This document shows, piece by piece, positions 1 to 11,706 of a DNA stretch of 64,000 nucleotides. Positions within the stretch are counted from its first letter, which is position 1. Every line of letters begins with the position of its first letter. Under the pieces are notes generated by a model. It saw only the letters and a program-made list of their open reading frames with translations, had not been told where the DNA came from and made no database searches. The position numbers were made by a program, and so were the translations under genes. The DNA lies in NCBI GenBank assembly GCA_022036555.1, contig CM039129.1, forward strand, positions 41,009,827 to 41,073,826, given 5' to 3'. The stretch comes from Microstegium vimineum (taxonomy: Eukaryota > Streptophyta > Magnoliopsida > Poales > Poaceae).

Positions 1-690
1 GAGAGGAGGTTTGTCTGCCGTTCTTGTTGCTGTGCATTTGGTCCTAGAGGCTTGATCGTCCAACCTCTAAAGTGCCGGCTCCCTTCATTCTCTAGCTCCA
101 GCCAGCCACCCACCCATACCATGGGCAATCGCATCATATCGCTGCTGCTGGTTGACTAATGGAAGAGCTCCTGCCGGCGGGCGCGCCACCCGTCGCCGGT
201 GACTGACCTTCTCCACCCTCCACCAGGCCCGCCCAAGGTTTGTGATTTTTCGTTGGATTTTCTGAGTTACCACCGAAGCTCTTCAAAGGTGCCATTTTTA
301 TCTGCATTGGCACACGTAAATCCTTGTGTTTTCTGCAGCTTCGTCTCCATTAGCATCCACCTACTCGGCTCTCTCAGTTATAAACAGCCGCCTGGCTTTT
401 GAGTTTTGACCACCAACAAGATCGATCACCTGAAGCTGCCGCTGTCACCATCCACCTCGAAGGCTGGTCCTCCTGGTCGGCTGCAGTCCGGCTGTTCGAT
501 CGGTCAGGTACACACAGCCAACTAACCTTCAATTCAGTTTGTATGCTAATTAATTTGAGTAATTTCTCTGCTCATCGCTGTCATATGGCCGCCGGTCACT
601 CACCCGTCTACCTTGTCCTCCTCCGCTCTGCAGCACCATGTCGGAACAAACATCTGCTGATGGCATGTCCGCTGCCGCGCTGATGAAGCT
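1..690. other. 5' flank of the helicase relic
   Basis: No convincing gene was seen. The stretch is moderately GC-rich and contains only short open frames. An ATG near 637 opens an 18-codon frame that stops at 697, just where the helicase-like frame begins, so it could be the original start now shifted out of frame. A TATA-like tataaac lies near 380. No promoter call is made. Confidence 0.35.
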
Positions 691-906
691 TTGAACCCCC
701 AAGAGCACGTGACTAGCAGCGGCCAAGATTTGGAGGTGCAGCACCATGCACATATACTGAGTCGGACTGACGACATTGAAGATGATGATTTGGAGTCCAT
801 GATCCTGTCGTGGTCTATTTCATCTGTCAGCAAGGGACTAATGGTAAATCAATTATCTTTACTCACCGTTTATTTCCTCACTGTTTATTATACCATCGAT
901 TATTAG

Positions 907-1084
907 TACCCGTGGCTTGCTTAGGTAGCCCTGTATATGCATGTTATTAGCTAGCTTACACGTTCTGAATTGATTTGTTGTGTAACTAGGTTCCTGTACC
1001 AGTGGCTTGCTTAGGTAGCCCTGTATATGCATGCTATTAGCTAGCTTACACGTTCTGAATTGATTTGTTGTGTAACTAGGTTTC
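907..1084 (+). repeat. 89-bp tandem duplication over a splice acceptor
   Basis: Two nearly identical copies (907-995 and 996-1084) differ at only a few positions. Each ends in taactag followed by GTTCC or GTTTC, so the intron acceptor of the helicase relic is present twice. The second copy joins in frame to the downstream exon. Confidence 0.9.
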
Positions 1085-2770
1085 TACAATGCATGATAAA
1101 GGTGACTTGAGTCCAAGGGACTATCTGAAAGGTTTTGAGAGACCATTAATTGAAGAAACTAGAGCAAAGATACTTTCATCTTTGGAGTCTATCTCTCAGT
1201 CAGCCTACTATGGATTATTCAATGTCATGTCAACAATATTAGCAAGTGTGTCCTATTTGGATGTTGGTACTAGCTATGGAGGTCACATTGCACAAGATGG
1301 TGATTTATTTCTGCTATCTAGTCAAGAGCCAAAGGAAATAGAGGAATTGAGTGATGATTCAGGGGTGTTCGTTTTAGCAACAAATATTGGACACCATCCC
1401 CGTTATATTGGAGGTTTTCATGCTAAGATGACAAAGGGAGTTAACTCCAAACCTAAGTGTGCAATATTCTTGTGCAATTTAAATGAAAACGTGCAAATTT
1501 GGAATGCACTGCACATGACTATTGAGGACAGGACAATGATCAAGCTTATAGCATCGCCTTCGTTGATAGTAAGTTCTTAAATGCCTTATCTAAGTTTAGT
1601 TTTTTTTCCAACTTATTTGATCATAACATAATTGTGTTTTCTTAACAGCCTAAAGAAAATTGTGAGATTTGTGCAACTGAAATGAAGACATCGGATCTCT
1701 TTATTGACTCTAATCTCAATGAAGAGCAAAAGAAACTTGGAGCAAAAGTGCTTTCCAATGCAAATTGTGCTCACACTCAAAGTATAAATGTTGCTTGGGG
1801 CTTTGCAGGAACAGGTAAAACCAAGACAGTATCAGTAGTACTAGCTGCTTTGCTACAGGACAAAGTGAGGACAGTTGTATGTGCTTCCAATACTTTGCAT
1901 TGCTCAACATTAGTTTCTAATTTGTATGAGTTGATTAAGAGATCAGAACCGTGCTATGGACTGGACCCAAGTGTTGGGAATATAGTGTTGTTGTGTGATG
2001 TGGGGGCAGTAAAAAATGATACAGTCAAACAATTTTGCTTAGAGTGGAAAATCAATGAGATTGTGCCCTGCATGCTTTGGAGGACAAAATTACAAAACTT
2101 TATCTCATTCTTGGATCAAGGTTTTAGAGAACTGTGCAAAGGTGGAATCAAAGGGTCTGACAATTGTAGATTTATTGAAAGAATCATTTGAGCACAAGTC
2201 AAATACAATTGTCAAGCAAGTGACAACTCTCAGAAAATATTTTCCTTCCAATGCTTTGCTTGAAGAAGTAGATAGAGAGATGGCATGCTTGGTGGATGCA
2301 ATAAAAGGTTTCGATGTAACTTTAGCAAAGAAAGACATTACAGATGGAGATATTAGGAGTGTATTTGGAATATACACTCCAATCGACTCTCAAGCTAAGC
2401 CTCCCCGAAAAAAAAAATCCTCTGTAAAAAATCCTCGCCGTGCTGCAGCTCCAACAACTCAATCTACATTTATAGCCGACCTGCAGAAATCAAAAGATAA
2501 ATGTTTGAAACATTTAAAACGCCTTGAAAAAATACTGGATTTTCCTTGTGAGAAGGACATCGAGTGGATTAGGAGATATCTTATTGAAGAAGCAAGTCTG
2601 ATCATCTGTCTTCCCAAAAATGGATTTCTCTTGCACAAGATTGAACTTAGAGACACAACAATATTAATTGTGTTGGGAGCAGCACAAATAACAGAATGCC
2701 AATTATTGCCGATATTATCAATCTCTTCACTACAACACATTTGGCTAATAGGTGATCACAAGCAGTTATT

Positions 2771-3043
2771 GCCAACCATTGCAAGCTTGGTATACTCCTG
2801 TTAGCACTTTATGTTATTATACATTTATCTAGATTTATTTGACATTTATTATAGCATTTTGCCAACAATTGCAAGCTCGGTATACTTATACTCCTGTTAG
2901 CACTTTATGTTATTACATTTATCTAGATTTATTTGACATTTATTATAGTATTTTGTCAACAATTGCAAGCTCGGTATACTCCTGTTAGCACTTTATGTTA
3001 TTACATTTATCTAGATTTATTTGACATTTATTATAGCATTTTG
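2771..3043 (+). repeat. Three tandem copies of about 90 bp over a splice donor
   Basis: Units 2771-2860, 2861-2954 and 2955-3043 each begin with the exon end (CCAACAATTGCAAGC-type) followed by a gtatac donor and the start of the intron. The exon/intron junction of the helicase relic is therefore triplicated. The second unit carries an extra 'ttatac'-like insertion. Confidence 0.9.
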
Positions 3044-3282
3044 AGTTGTTATACATTGATTTGTTTATTGTGACGAATGACTTGTGTTATATTGACATTT
3101 TTTATAACTCTAAGCTTTTATTGGATGAAATGAAGCAACATGACATTTTATTATTCTTCTATGTTTGCTTAGATGAATAGAGGATCTAGATTTAATCTGA
3201 GCCTCTTTGAGAGGCTAATCTCATTGGGTGTTGGAAAGTATATGCTCTCAACACAGTACCGTATGCACCCTCAAATTGGTTG

Positions 3283-3355
3283 TTTGCCAAACGCACAATT
3301 TTATGAGGGCATTCTTTATGTTTGCCAAACGCACAATTTTATGAGGGCATTCTTT
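3283..3355 (+). repeat. 38-bp coding tandem duplication
   Basis: The stretch encoding the PNAQFYEGIL motif occurs at 3283-3320 and again from 3321. The 38-bp period is not a multiple of three, so the frame breaks. The correct continuation (SNDKSVNMDVIK) is readable only from the second copy. Confidence 0.9.
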
Positions 3356-3445
3356 CAAATGACAAATCAGTCAATATGGATGTGATAAAATTGAGATATC
3401 AGAAGTTTATGTTTGTCAATGCGGATCTTCAACCTACGTCTGATG

Positions 3446-3515
3446 TTACAATGTTTTTTATCAACACAATTCTTCAAGGTTTACAATGTTTTTGATCAAC
3501 ACAATTCTTCAAGGT
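3446..3515 (+). repeat. 35-bp tandem duplication at an exon end
   Basis: Copies at 3446-3480 and 3481-3515 differ at one base. Both end in CAAGGT, which duplicates the probable splice donor of the helicase relic. Confidence 0.85.
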
Positions 3516-4098
3516 ATTTGTCGCATAAAAGTGATTACTTCACTTGTTATCATGTGCAATGAAATCTAACCTTTGTGGGAAGTTATTGACACTGTAACTT
3601 CACTCTATTGCAGATTTGGAAAATCATAACACTAAAAATGATGATCTGAAATTGGACATTGGAGTTATATGCACTGCAAAAAAAAGTAGAAGAATATGGT
3701 CCAATTAATTTGAGTATTCAATCAATTGATCAAATTGAAGCAAAAGATTATGATATTTTGATTATTGCAGCCTATGGGCTTCCAAGCAATAAAAATGTCA
3801 TGAATTATATAATTACTAGAGCTAAGTATGTAAGACAAATAATTTAGTTATATAGTTTTATATCAAGTTTATTTCACAATAATATAAACTTGTTTTATTC
3901 AGGCAATATCTTTGGATTATTGGCAACAAGATGGAGCTTGCAGCTAGTTCAATATGGAAAAGTTTGATAGACAATGCCACACAGATATCTTATTGTAGTG
4001 AATCAATATCTTTTTCAGGATTGTCCACTATGATTAAGAATGTTAGCAGTCTGGACTTCTTGGTTTCCACTCATGGGACTATTTCACATGTAAGTTAA

Positions 4099-5239
4099 AT
4101 ATAGCAGAATTGCATTTTCAAGGTAGCCCTAAGTCTAGTTAGTAATCCATTTGTTACTTGTAAGTAAATTTTGATTTGAATACTTGAAATAATTCTTCTC
4201 TAATGAATAACATAAAATTATTCAAAACTTTAACATATGAAAATGAGGAAACTAAGCTAATATGTAGTTTCTCCGCATTATTAAGACTTCTCAATTGTTG
4301 GTTCTGATTTTACATACCTTTAGATAATTCTTTTGAAACCAAGAACAAGTAATTGCTAGTCTAAAAAGGTAGAGTAAAGATCAATAATGTTAGCAATCAT
4401 TCTATCTATAGTTAGAGGCTTACAACAAGTACATGTTTGTTTAGTTTGTTTACTGAATCAGCTTGTATTGCTATTGTATATCCAACCTTTTGTATATACA
4501 ACGAGCGCACAGAGCAGTCCCCCCTATCTCCTAACACACACACACACCCTAATGTCAGGCTCTAAGGCCCATCTTCTAGGAGTTGGCAAAGGTGAAAGTG
4601 GTGGCCTTGTCGATGTCTGAAACAGAATATATTGTCGTGACATCCAACAGAATAAGGACATCTATTCTACTATCTATAGTAAAGCTAGGCTACCTAAAAA
4701 TAATATTTAATCTGTAATACTCACCTTTGAGGTTAATATTCCACGTGTAAGGTCATATACATCAAAATGAGGCAACTGCTATGCTAATTAGAAGTACATT
4801 CTTTGTATGATTAAGACTTCTTTCAAGAGTCAGTTCTGATTTTGCATACATTGGCTAATTCCTTGAAACCAAGTTCATGGAATTACTAGCTTTAACATGC
4901 TAGCCTTAGTCTGTAAGATATAAAAAATCAAGGCATGAACAATATTAAAAGATATATAATATATGCCTGGGTCAAACATAGGTAGAATCAAATACATAAT
5001 TAGACTTTAAATCTGGGAAAAAAGTAGCATTACAATAGCAACATGGGGACACACAGGTTTAACTCGAAGAAAAACATGTTAATGAAAGAGCAATGTTTGG
5101 CCCATGCATATAGTCATATAAAAGGTTTGGGAATATCTACTTTATTGTCTTCTATGGTGTATGATTTCACTCTTTAGCCACTGCATGTAATTGCAATCCT
5201 ATCATATTTCGGATTTAACTATGGATAAAAAATATTCAG
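4099..5239. other. AT-rich spacer
   Basis: No gene was recognised. A short CA microsatellite lies near 4534-4548. Two diverged copies of one segment (about 4250-4335 and 4775-4875, sharing attaagacttct and ttctgatttt blocks) suggest an old local duplication. A missing 5' exon of the following protease could lie here but was not identified. Confidence 0.4.
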
Positions 5240-7155
5240 AGTAAGACACCATTTGAGTTTACCTGGCTTGGTCGGCCCCACAATGGGAAGTTCTTGTTAC
5301 CTCCTGTACGCGACCAGAGGGGTGAAAGTAAGTGCAGTATAAACATCACAGCTTTTGATCTCAACACTTGCTATCAATTCAAAGACCACTAATCTTGCTA
5401 TTGTGTTATGCAGATCATTGTACTTTGCATTCAAGTTTAGCTACTATGGAGTTTCTAAACAAGCATAGATCAGCTTCACTTGTTCCTGCAGAAGACTTCA
5501 TTCCAACTTTCTCAACGTGCAAATTGTTAGCAAAGTACACTGAGAAGCATGGGGAGTTTGGGAAAGAAACGGGTACAGGAAGAAAACGCTTGGAGAATGT
5601 ATTGGATATTCTTCAGAAGGAAGGTGCTATCAGTAAATTAGATAATACGGTACACTGCTCTTCCCCATATGGCCATATGGATCATTTCCTGATTGTTTGC
5701 TTAGTCTTCTGTCACAACATGATAAGTTCGTGTACCCATGATTCTGCTAGGATATTAGAAAATATAAGTTTGTGTTTAATACCTAGGACTAATCAAAATT
5801 ACTTGTGTTCCCTGCACTGCACACACGTTTGTGTTCATTTTCTAATACAAATTTTCTAATACAATACCCATATAGGTACTCTTAAATCTCTCTGCTTAAG
5901 CTGACCTTATCAATTACTCTATTTCTTCACTATCATATCCATGGTTTTGCTTCATCTGCATGGCACCTCTATGGGTCTCTTTGGCATGGCTTCAAGAGGC
6001 TTTAGTTTCTTGCTGCAGTTGTAAAAGGAACCAGACCCGATGAAGTAAAAATAATATTTTTTGTTAGGAGAGAGAAAAAGAGCTCCAGAGCTGGAGCTGA
6101 TGAAGTCGAAAAATAGTGACTTCATCGGCTCCTAGTTCATGTTTTTTAGAAGAGAAAAAGAGCCAACACCATGTTTGGAAGCGTGTTGCACTTGGTGATG
6201 CCCCAGTCTTGCATATCTCTACATAGTACATGTCTTTACATCGTCCCAGTATGCCAACGTCTTAAGCCTTCACCAAGGGATTGCTGACCATGGTTTTCAT
6301 GGAATTCAGATCCATCATAAATGTCACTAATGCCCCAACTACCAGGGGAGGGGATGCTAGACATATAGTTTAGCTACACCATTGGGCCGTCTGGTTGTTT
6401 AGCCATACTATTGTATGGTTCTCCTCTACAACTGTTAGCCATACTATTGTTAGCCATACAAGGGATAAAATTATATTGCATATATCCTTGTATGGCTAAC
6501 AATAGTAGTCAAATATATTGTATATACAACTATATTAGCGTATATATACCTAGATTTTTAGAATGAATTCAATTTCAAGGAACCAAACGGGGCATTAGGA
6601 GCCTTTAGTTAGTAATAATAAGATATTGGACTGTATATGTTTTTAGATCAAATTAGACCACCTTTCTGGCATGCATATTTTGTTATTTGTATTAGCTTTC
6701 ATATGAGTATTTTTGAAGAACTGTTACTAGCTTGTTCTCAGTAATGTTTATACTAACGTGGACATCTGCATGATATCACCTTTCAGGTGCATAAGCTATC
6801 ATCTTTTCACATAATCTATGACAGCCATAAGAAACAGGAGGAATTTCTTGAAGCTGCAGCTCGTAAACCAAGAGAGGGGAAAGGAATGGTTGGAAGTTTC
6901 CCATTGTCTCGTAACTATAGCGAATACAGGCCAGGAGACATCTACATGTTTGACCCCAATCGGCCTATCCTTAATCCTTTAAGCAGGAAGCAGGCAAGTC
7001 ATGCCGTGATGCTAATTGGTGCTACGGAAGGAAACACAAAAATAGAAGATGGGCACTTTGTTATGCAGAACAGTCAGGGTGAGTACTTTGGGCAAGGTGG
7101 GATTGGCAGGGTTGCAACGAGCTCAATCAGACTGTTATATGAACTCAGCCTGTGA
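5240..7155 (+). CDS. Papain-like (C1A) cysteine protease domain protein, 5' end unresolved
   Basis: Endopeptidase fold of the papain family. The best model joins 5240-5327, 5414-5649 and 6787-7155 (230 residues, all junctions GT-AG, phases 1 and 0 consistent). Oxyanion-hole Gln26 and catalytic Cys32 (VRDQRGENHC, the Q-to-C spacing of six as in papain) are created across intron 1. His180 lies in ASHAVMLIGA and Asn203 in VMQNSQGEYFG, so the catalytic set is complete. The Trp that usually follows the Cys is Thr here. No signal peptide or inhibitory I29 propeptide is visible, and no start codon was found in frame with exon 1, so the N-terminus or a first exon is missing from the model. It could be a functional divergent grass C1A member or a recently truncated copy. 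Intron 2 (1137 bp) hosts a MITE. Confidence 0.7.
6384..6596. mobile_element. MITE in the protease intron with internal foldback
   Basis: Ends gggccgtctggttg and ccaaacggggc form imperfect inverted termini typical of grass hAT/PIF-like MITEs. Inside, a 22-bp perfect inverted repeat (about 6440-6462 and 6486-6508, containing attgttagccatac) surrounds a loop of roughly 20 bases. Exact ends were not fixed. Confidence 0.55.
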
Positions 7156-7595
7156 TCTTCTTCCCGTGGACTGGATGATATATGTCCCGTCGCTCGGGCC
7201 GGGCCCCGGGGGTGGCTCCTCCTCGAGTCCTCCGTGACATGACGCGACGTGACACGTCCTCACATGGCTACCGAGCTAGGGAGTACGTGTAGCTTTTGGT
7301 GCACACGCGCCGAAGCACCCACCGCGCCACATGCCAGAGCCTGAGCCACCACCCACCAGCCCACCACGTGGTGCCAAATATGTACTCCATCTATTTTATT
7401 TATAATATACAACAAGACGCTACGAGAACCATGCCGGTCAATCTTTTTCATTAGTTTTATATCTACAATATTTATATTTTTAAATAAATTTATTATAAAA
7501 TATATTTAATATTACAAATATTATTAATATTTTTTATATATGATTGATTAAAGTTAAAAAAAAGTTGACTTCTTAGAAAGTGATAATAACTTCGA

Positions 7596-7850
7596 CTCCC
7601 TCCGTTCCAAAAAAAAGAGTCGTTATGAGAAACGTGCTAGTTAAATTTTTTTAATTTTGACTAAGTTTGTAGAAAATATGTGTAATATTTAATCTCTAAA
7701 TAAGTTTAGTATTAAAGTATATTCAAAAATCTATCTAATAATATTAATTATGTATCATAAATATTAATATTTTGTTAAATATAGTTGGTCAACCTTAAAA
7801 ATTGTTGATTTTTTGGAAGCAAGAATGACTTTTTTTTTTGACAGAGGGAG
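7596..7850. mobile_element. Stowaway-like MITE, degenerate
   Basis: Starts CTCCCTCCGTTCC and ends GACAGAGGGAG, the inverted termini of grass Stowaway (Tc1/mariner) MITEs. The interior is AT-rich. The TA target duplication is intact only on the right. Confidence 0.8.
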
Positions 7851-9450
7851 TATTTTAGGATAGAGAGAATACGAAGTATATATATACAATACATATAGAA
7901 AAAATATATTTATTTGTCACCCGAGTGGACGTAAAATATATGTTTTCTTCTATTTTTAAAAAGAGAAACAACTCTATTTTTATAAAGCTTGCAACGAAAG
8001 ATTCGACGTGTCACAAGAATTAAGGTGTTGTATTCTGAATTTCTGATCGTAGTAACTGTAAGTACTTTCTGGATTAGTTAAAAAGTGAATGGACGAAAAA
8101 AAACACCTTAAAATTTAATTTGTATATGTAGTATTACTAGCAAATATGTATGTATGCTGTAACAGATTTGTTTCAGCGTTAGGTCATACGCTATCTAGCT
8201 CGTATTAATATAGCTGATGAGTTCATGTCGGACACTAGTATTTAGGTCTCTAATTTTTAATTCATCACATACTACTTACTTTTAAAGTCTTAATAAACCC
8301 GGCTAGAACTCTTATGCTACGAAATCTGGTTTATTAATAGGTATAGATAGAGAGGGGATATGATAGATTTTGGTTAAATATATAGGATCGTTATTAGTGA
8401 TAAAAGAAATATTTGAGAGTGGTGAACAAAGTTCTACATCTTCACGACTTCACCCAGCAATGACAGATGATCAGACCACTTTTAGGTTGGGTTGCGGTAG
8501 TTATATCTAGGCTCTTATAGTTAAGCATGCAGCCTAGGCCCGATGGCCCGGCCCACAGCCCACCATTTTGGCTCGGTACGGGCACGACACGAGTCCAGTA
8601 TTGTGTGGCCCCGGGCTGGCCCGACTTGGTCTGTGGGGGTCGTGCCTAGGCCACACCCCAGGCCAGTGGGCCGTCAAGGCATGGCCCGCTCGTGCCAACC
8701 CGGTACCGAGCCGTGCCGGGGCGGGTTAGCCCGTTGCCCGTCTATATAGGTTCTCAGTGTTTTTGCTCCATTGGGCTCAATTTTAATCAAGTAGAGTTGG
8801 AGCCTAAAACGGTAGAGGAGGCCGATAGTCTAAACCTGACTCAACTCCAACGCTTCATCCATATTATGCATAGAGTTCGGACTCATATACTCGTACCGAC
8901 CAGTAAAAATGACATAGCAAAAGATTTACACGTTCATGACTCAAAGCAATGGGAAACCAAAATTACCACGCTAGAAAAAAGCAAAAACACATACGACATC
9001 CGAAGGGGCATAGGGAAAACAAAAACTTATACATATATAGATTTTATATCGGAGGATTCCTATTAAGATATTTATTAGGATCCCAACAAACTATTTGAAT
9101 TAAGATTATAATTCCTATTATATTTGGAGGATTCCTATTTAAATATTTAGTCTCCGAAAAATCTATTTGGATTAGATTATGATTCCTATTCATGTTAAGC
9201 CTTATATATCTATTTAAATTATGATTATGATTACTATTTAGATTTGGATTAGGATCTATATTTATCTTACTCAGAGGTATTCTATATGGATTAGATTATG
9301 ATTCTTAACTATACTTGTGTCCAATCCCATATATAAATGTAGGAGGGTTGAAATTGACAAACGGATAGAGACATTTGCATTGACGGAGTTAGTTAGGCAA
9401 GGTCCTACCACAAAAAATAGGAATAAATTTTGTCTCTTTATTATGAGGTA

Positions 9451-9709
9451 CTCCCTCCGTACTCAAAAAGATTGTCGTTTAGGACAAAGTTTTAGTCAAA
9501 CATTGGGAATATAAATTATGAATAATTTTTAAGTTGTTAAGTTTAAAAATGTAAAAATCATATCAATAGATTTGTCTTAGAAAATACTTTCATAAAAGTA
9601 TACATATACTATATTTCAATAAATATTTTTTATAAAATAAGTGGTCAAAGTTATATTTTGAAGACCATGTCATTTTCTAAAACGACAATCTTTTTAAGTA
9701 TGGAGGGAG
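9451..9709. mobile_element. Stowaway-like MITE with TA target duplication
   Basis: Termini CTCCCTCCGTACTC and its inverted partner TATGGAGGGAG are flanked by TA on both sides. Subterminal AAAAGATTGTCGTTT pairs with AACGACAATCTTTTT, so the 259-bp element can fold back over both ends. Confidence 0.85.
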
Positions 9710-9889
9710 TATAGAGTATAGATATGGTAGCCATACTAAGTGCGTTGGGATAGATTGGCAAAAGTCCTTCAACCACTTCATGAGTTTCTTCGGAATGAGG
9801 TTGACGCGATCCTTATCCTTCTCTTTGGGTCGATCCTTATCCTTCTCCATAAGCAGATGACTCCATTTCTGCGTTAATGCTATAGCAAC

Positions 9890-11580
9890 ATATATAACAT
9901 CAAGTATATAACATAAGTTGGAGCTTTAGACATTTTTTCTCAATAGCCATCTTGTTCCTTGTAATCCATAAAGTCCATGCAAAACATGCAAAGATAAACA
10001 TTAACAAATGACTAGGCAAAGACCCTTTGCCTTGCAACCAGATAAAACTAAAGTCATTCAGGGATGAAGGACAGAAGTCCAAACCAAAATTATCCTTGAC
10101 AACACCCCAAATCAGTTTAGCCAGATCGCATTTGAGAAGAAGATTATCCATAGATTCTTCGTGACAACAAAGCCAACAGTAAATATCTCTTTTTCATTCC
10201 TTTTCACCGAACTTTTAGCTACCCAAAGTTTATCATTGAAAATTTGCCAAAGAAAAAATTTGATCTCAAGGGAATTCTGCATCTTCATATACAACCAACA
10301 CCCCTATTGCTAAGAAAACAATACATGGATTTTGTAGTAAAGCTACCCTTACTCTCTAGAGCCCATTTCACAGAAAAGGATCATGGGTTAATGTAAACTC
10401 CTGAAGCTTATTCTTCAACTTAGACCACCTATTAAATTCTTGTAGAATAAGAGAACTTTTAAAATCCATGATCCAATCACCTTCATTCCAGCATTCACTG
10501 ACGCAGTAGTATTTATCTCTGGATACTTTGTAAATATAATCATAAGCAATGCTCAAAGGAGCATCTAACACTAGCAATCATGTCAAAAATTACAATAATT
10601 TCCATTTCTAACCTAACACAGAGCTCCTCACTTAAAAAGATGTTTAACCTTGTGAAGGCCTCCAAAACTGAGAGCCACCCTTTGCATTGGACTCAAAGAA
10701 ACCCCCTTCTCTCATGTATTTAGCCTTAATAATCCAAAACCACATGTCATTAGGTTCCTGAAAATTCTTGCAAATCCATTTGACTAAGAGGCAGTCATTC
10801 ATAATCCTCGTGTTGATAACCCTCACACCCCCTTGGTCTTTTGGTCTAGTTATCATTTCCCATTTTGCCATGTGATATCTAAACTTCTCCTCATCCCCCT
10901 ACCACAAGAATTTAGCCCTCACAATATTCATCTTCTTGTGAACTCCATCCTAGAGCAAATAAAAGCCCATACAATAGAGATGAATACAAGAGAAGCATGA
11001 GTTAGTTAAGATTTGTCTCCCTCCAAATGTAAAAAACTTCCCCCTCCATGGGTCTAGCCTCTTAATCGTCTTGTTCACAATGGGATCAAAAGCTGCTATG
11101 GCTAAGTGTTTGTCACTAATATGGATTCCCAAATATTTCAAAGTCAATTTTCACATAACACAATTAAGCATATTAACCAATTACCTATTTCCCCTCTTGC
11201 TGAACCCCAAACACAAATACTTCACTTTTATGATAGTTGATCTTAAGTCCAGAAAGTCGTTCCAAGCAATATATTATCAGTTTAAGATTTGTGGATGACT
11301 TTTATGAACCATCTATATATCATCTACATATTGTATATGTAACACACCCCCTGGAATGAGATATGCTAGCACCCTTACAATATGCCACTTGTCAGTAGCT
11401 TTGTTTAGAAGAACTCACAGGACATCGATGATTAGGTTAAATAGTAAGGGGAAATGGGATCCCATGCCTTAGCCCCCTAGTGGTTTTGAAGTAAGGGCTC
11501 TTCTGTCCATTGACATTAATATATATTTTTCATATTTAATGGTGCTCATAACCCAATTAATCAAAGTTGGTGGGAAATAG
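9890..11580 (-). pseudogene. LINE (non-LTR) reverse transcriptase relic
   Basis: Antisense frames in three registers give a continuous LINE ORF2 C-terminal half with stops and shifts. Read on the minus strand: a region matching GLRxGxPxxPLLFNLIIDVL (about 11,430-11,500), the RT active site as IQYVDD (codons at 11,319-11,336, YVDD for the usual YADD), then YLGIHISDKH, WEMITRPKDQGGVRVIN, and finally the zf-RVT domain (SLEIKFFLWQIFNDKL, DNLLLKCDLAKLIW). No 5' end, endonuclease domain or clear poly(A) tail was found, so this is an old internal fragment. Confidence 0.85.
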
Positions 11581-11706
11581 CCAAGTAATAGTCAAATACT
11601 TGGCTCGTACTTGGGAATCTTTTACGGAAATAGAAGAGCTAAGTAATAGCTTGGCTTTTACAATTTAACTTATAGTCAATACTTGACTCTATTATTGGGC
11701 TTGATC

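Larger units (their letters stand above)
691..4098 (+). pseudogene. SEN1/MAA3-type superfamily-1 helicase, decayed
   Basis: Relic of a plant UPF1/SEN1-like RNA/DNA helicase. Readable exons are about 691-843 (SMILSWSISSVSKGLM), 1080-1568, 1649-2789, 3173-3515, 3614-3833 and 3903-4098, with good GT-AG boundaries. Seen: Walker A GFAGTGKTKT (about 1799-1828), QYRMHP (3254-3271) and the C-terminal TRAKQYLWIIGN signature across the last splice. Damage: the frame that runs to a stop at 2189 must shift to another frame near 2110-2150. The DEAAQ Walker B box reads LGAAQ (about 2670-2690). A 38-bp tandem duplication at 3283 shifts the frame after PNAQFYEGIL. An A8 run near 3679 needs one base removed to restore QKKVEEYGPINLS. 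The relic is inferred to be non-functional as a helicase; chance survival of a shortened transcript cannot be excluded. Confidence 0.85.
7156..9889. other. Intergenic, MITE-rich
   Basis: No gene was recognised. Two Stowaway-like elements are listed separately, and a more degenerate Stowaway-like stretch starts near 7381 (gtactccatctatttt). A GC-rich block at about 8535-8745 is built of reiterated GGCCCGGC/GGCCCG motifs. It resembles a dispersed repeat seen in grass genomes and gives meaningless open frames. Confidence 0.5.

Noticed and set aside
8543..9066. Frames in the GGCCCG-rich block
   Set aside because: Reiterated GC motif of a dispersed repeat, not protein-like.
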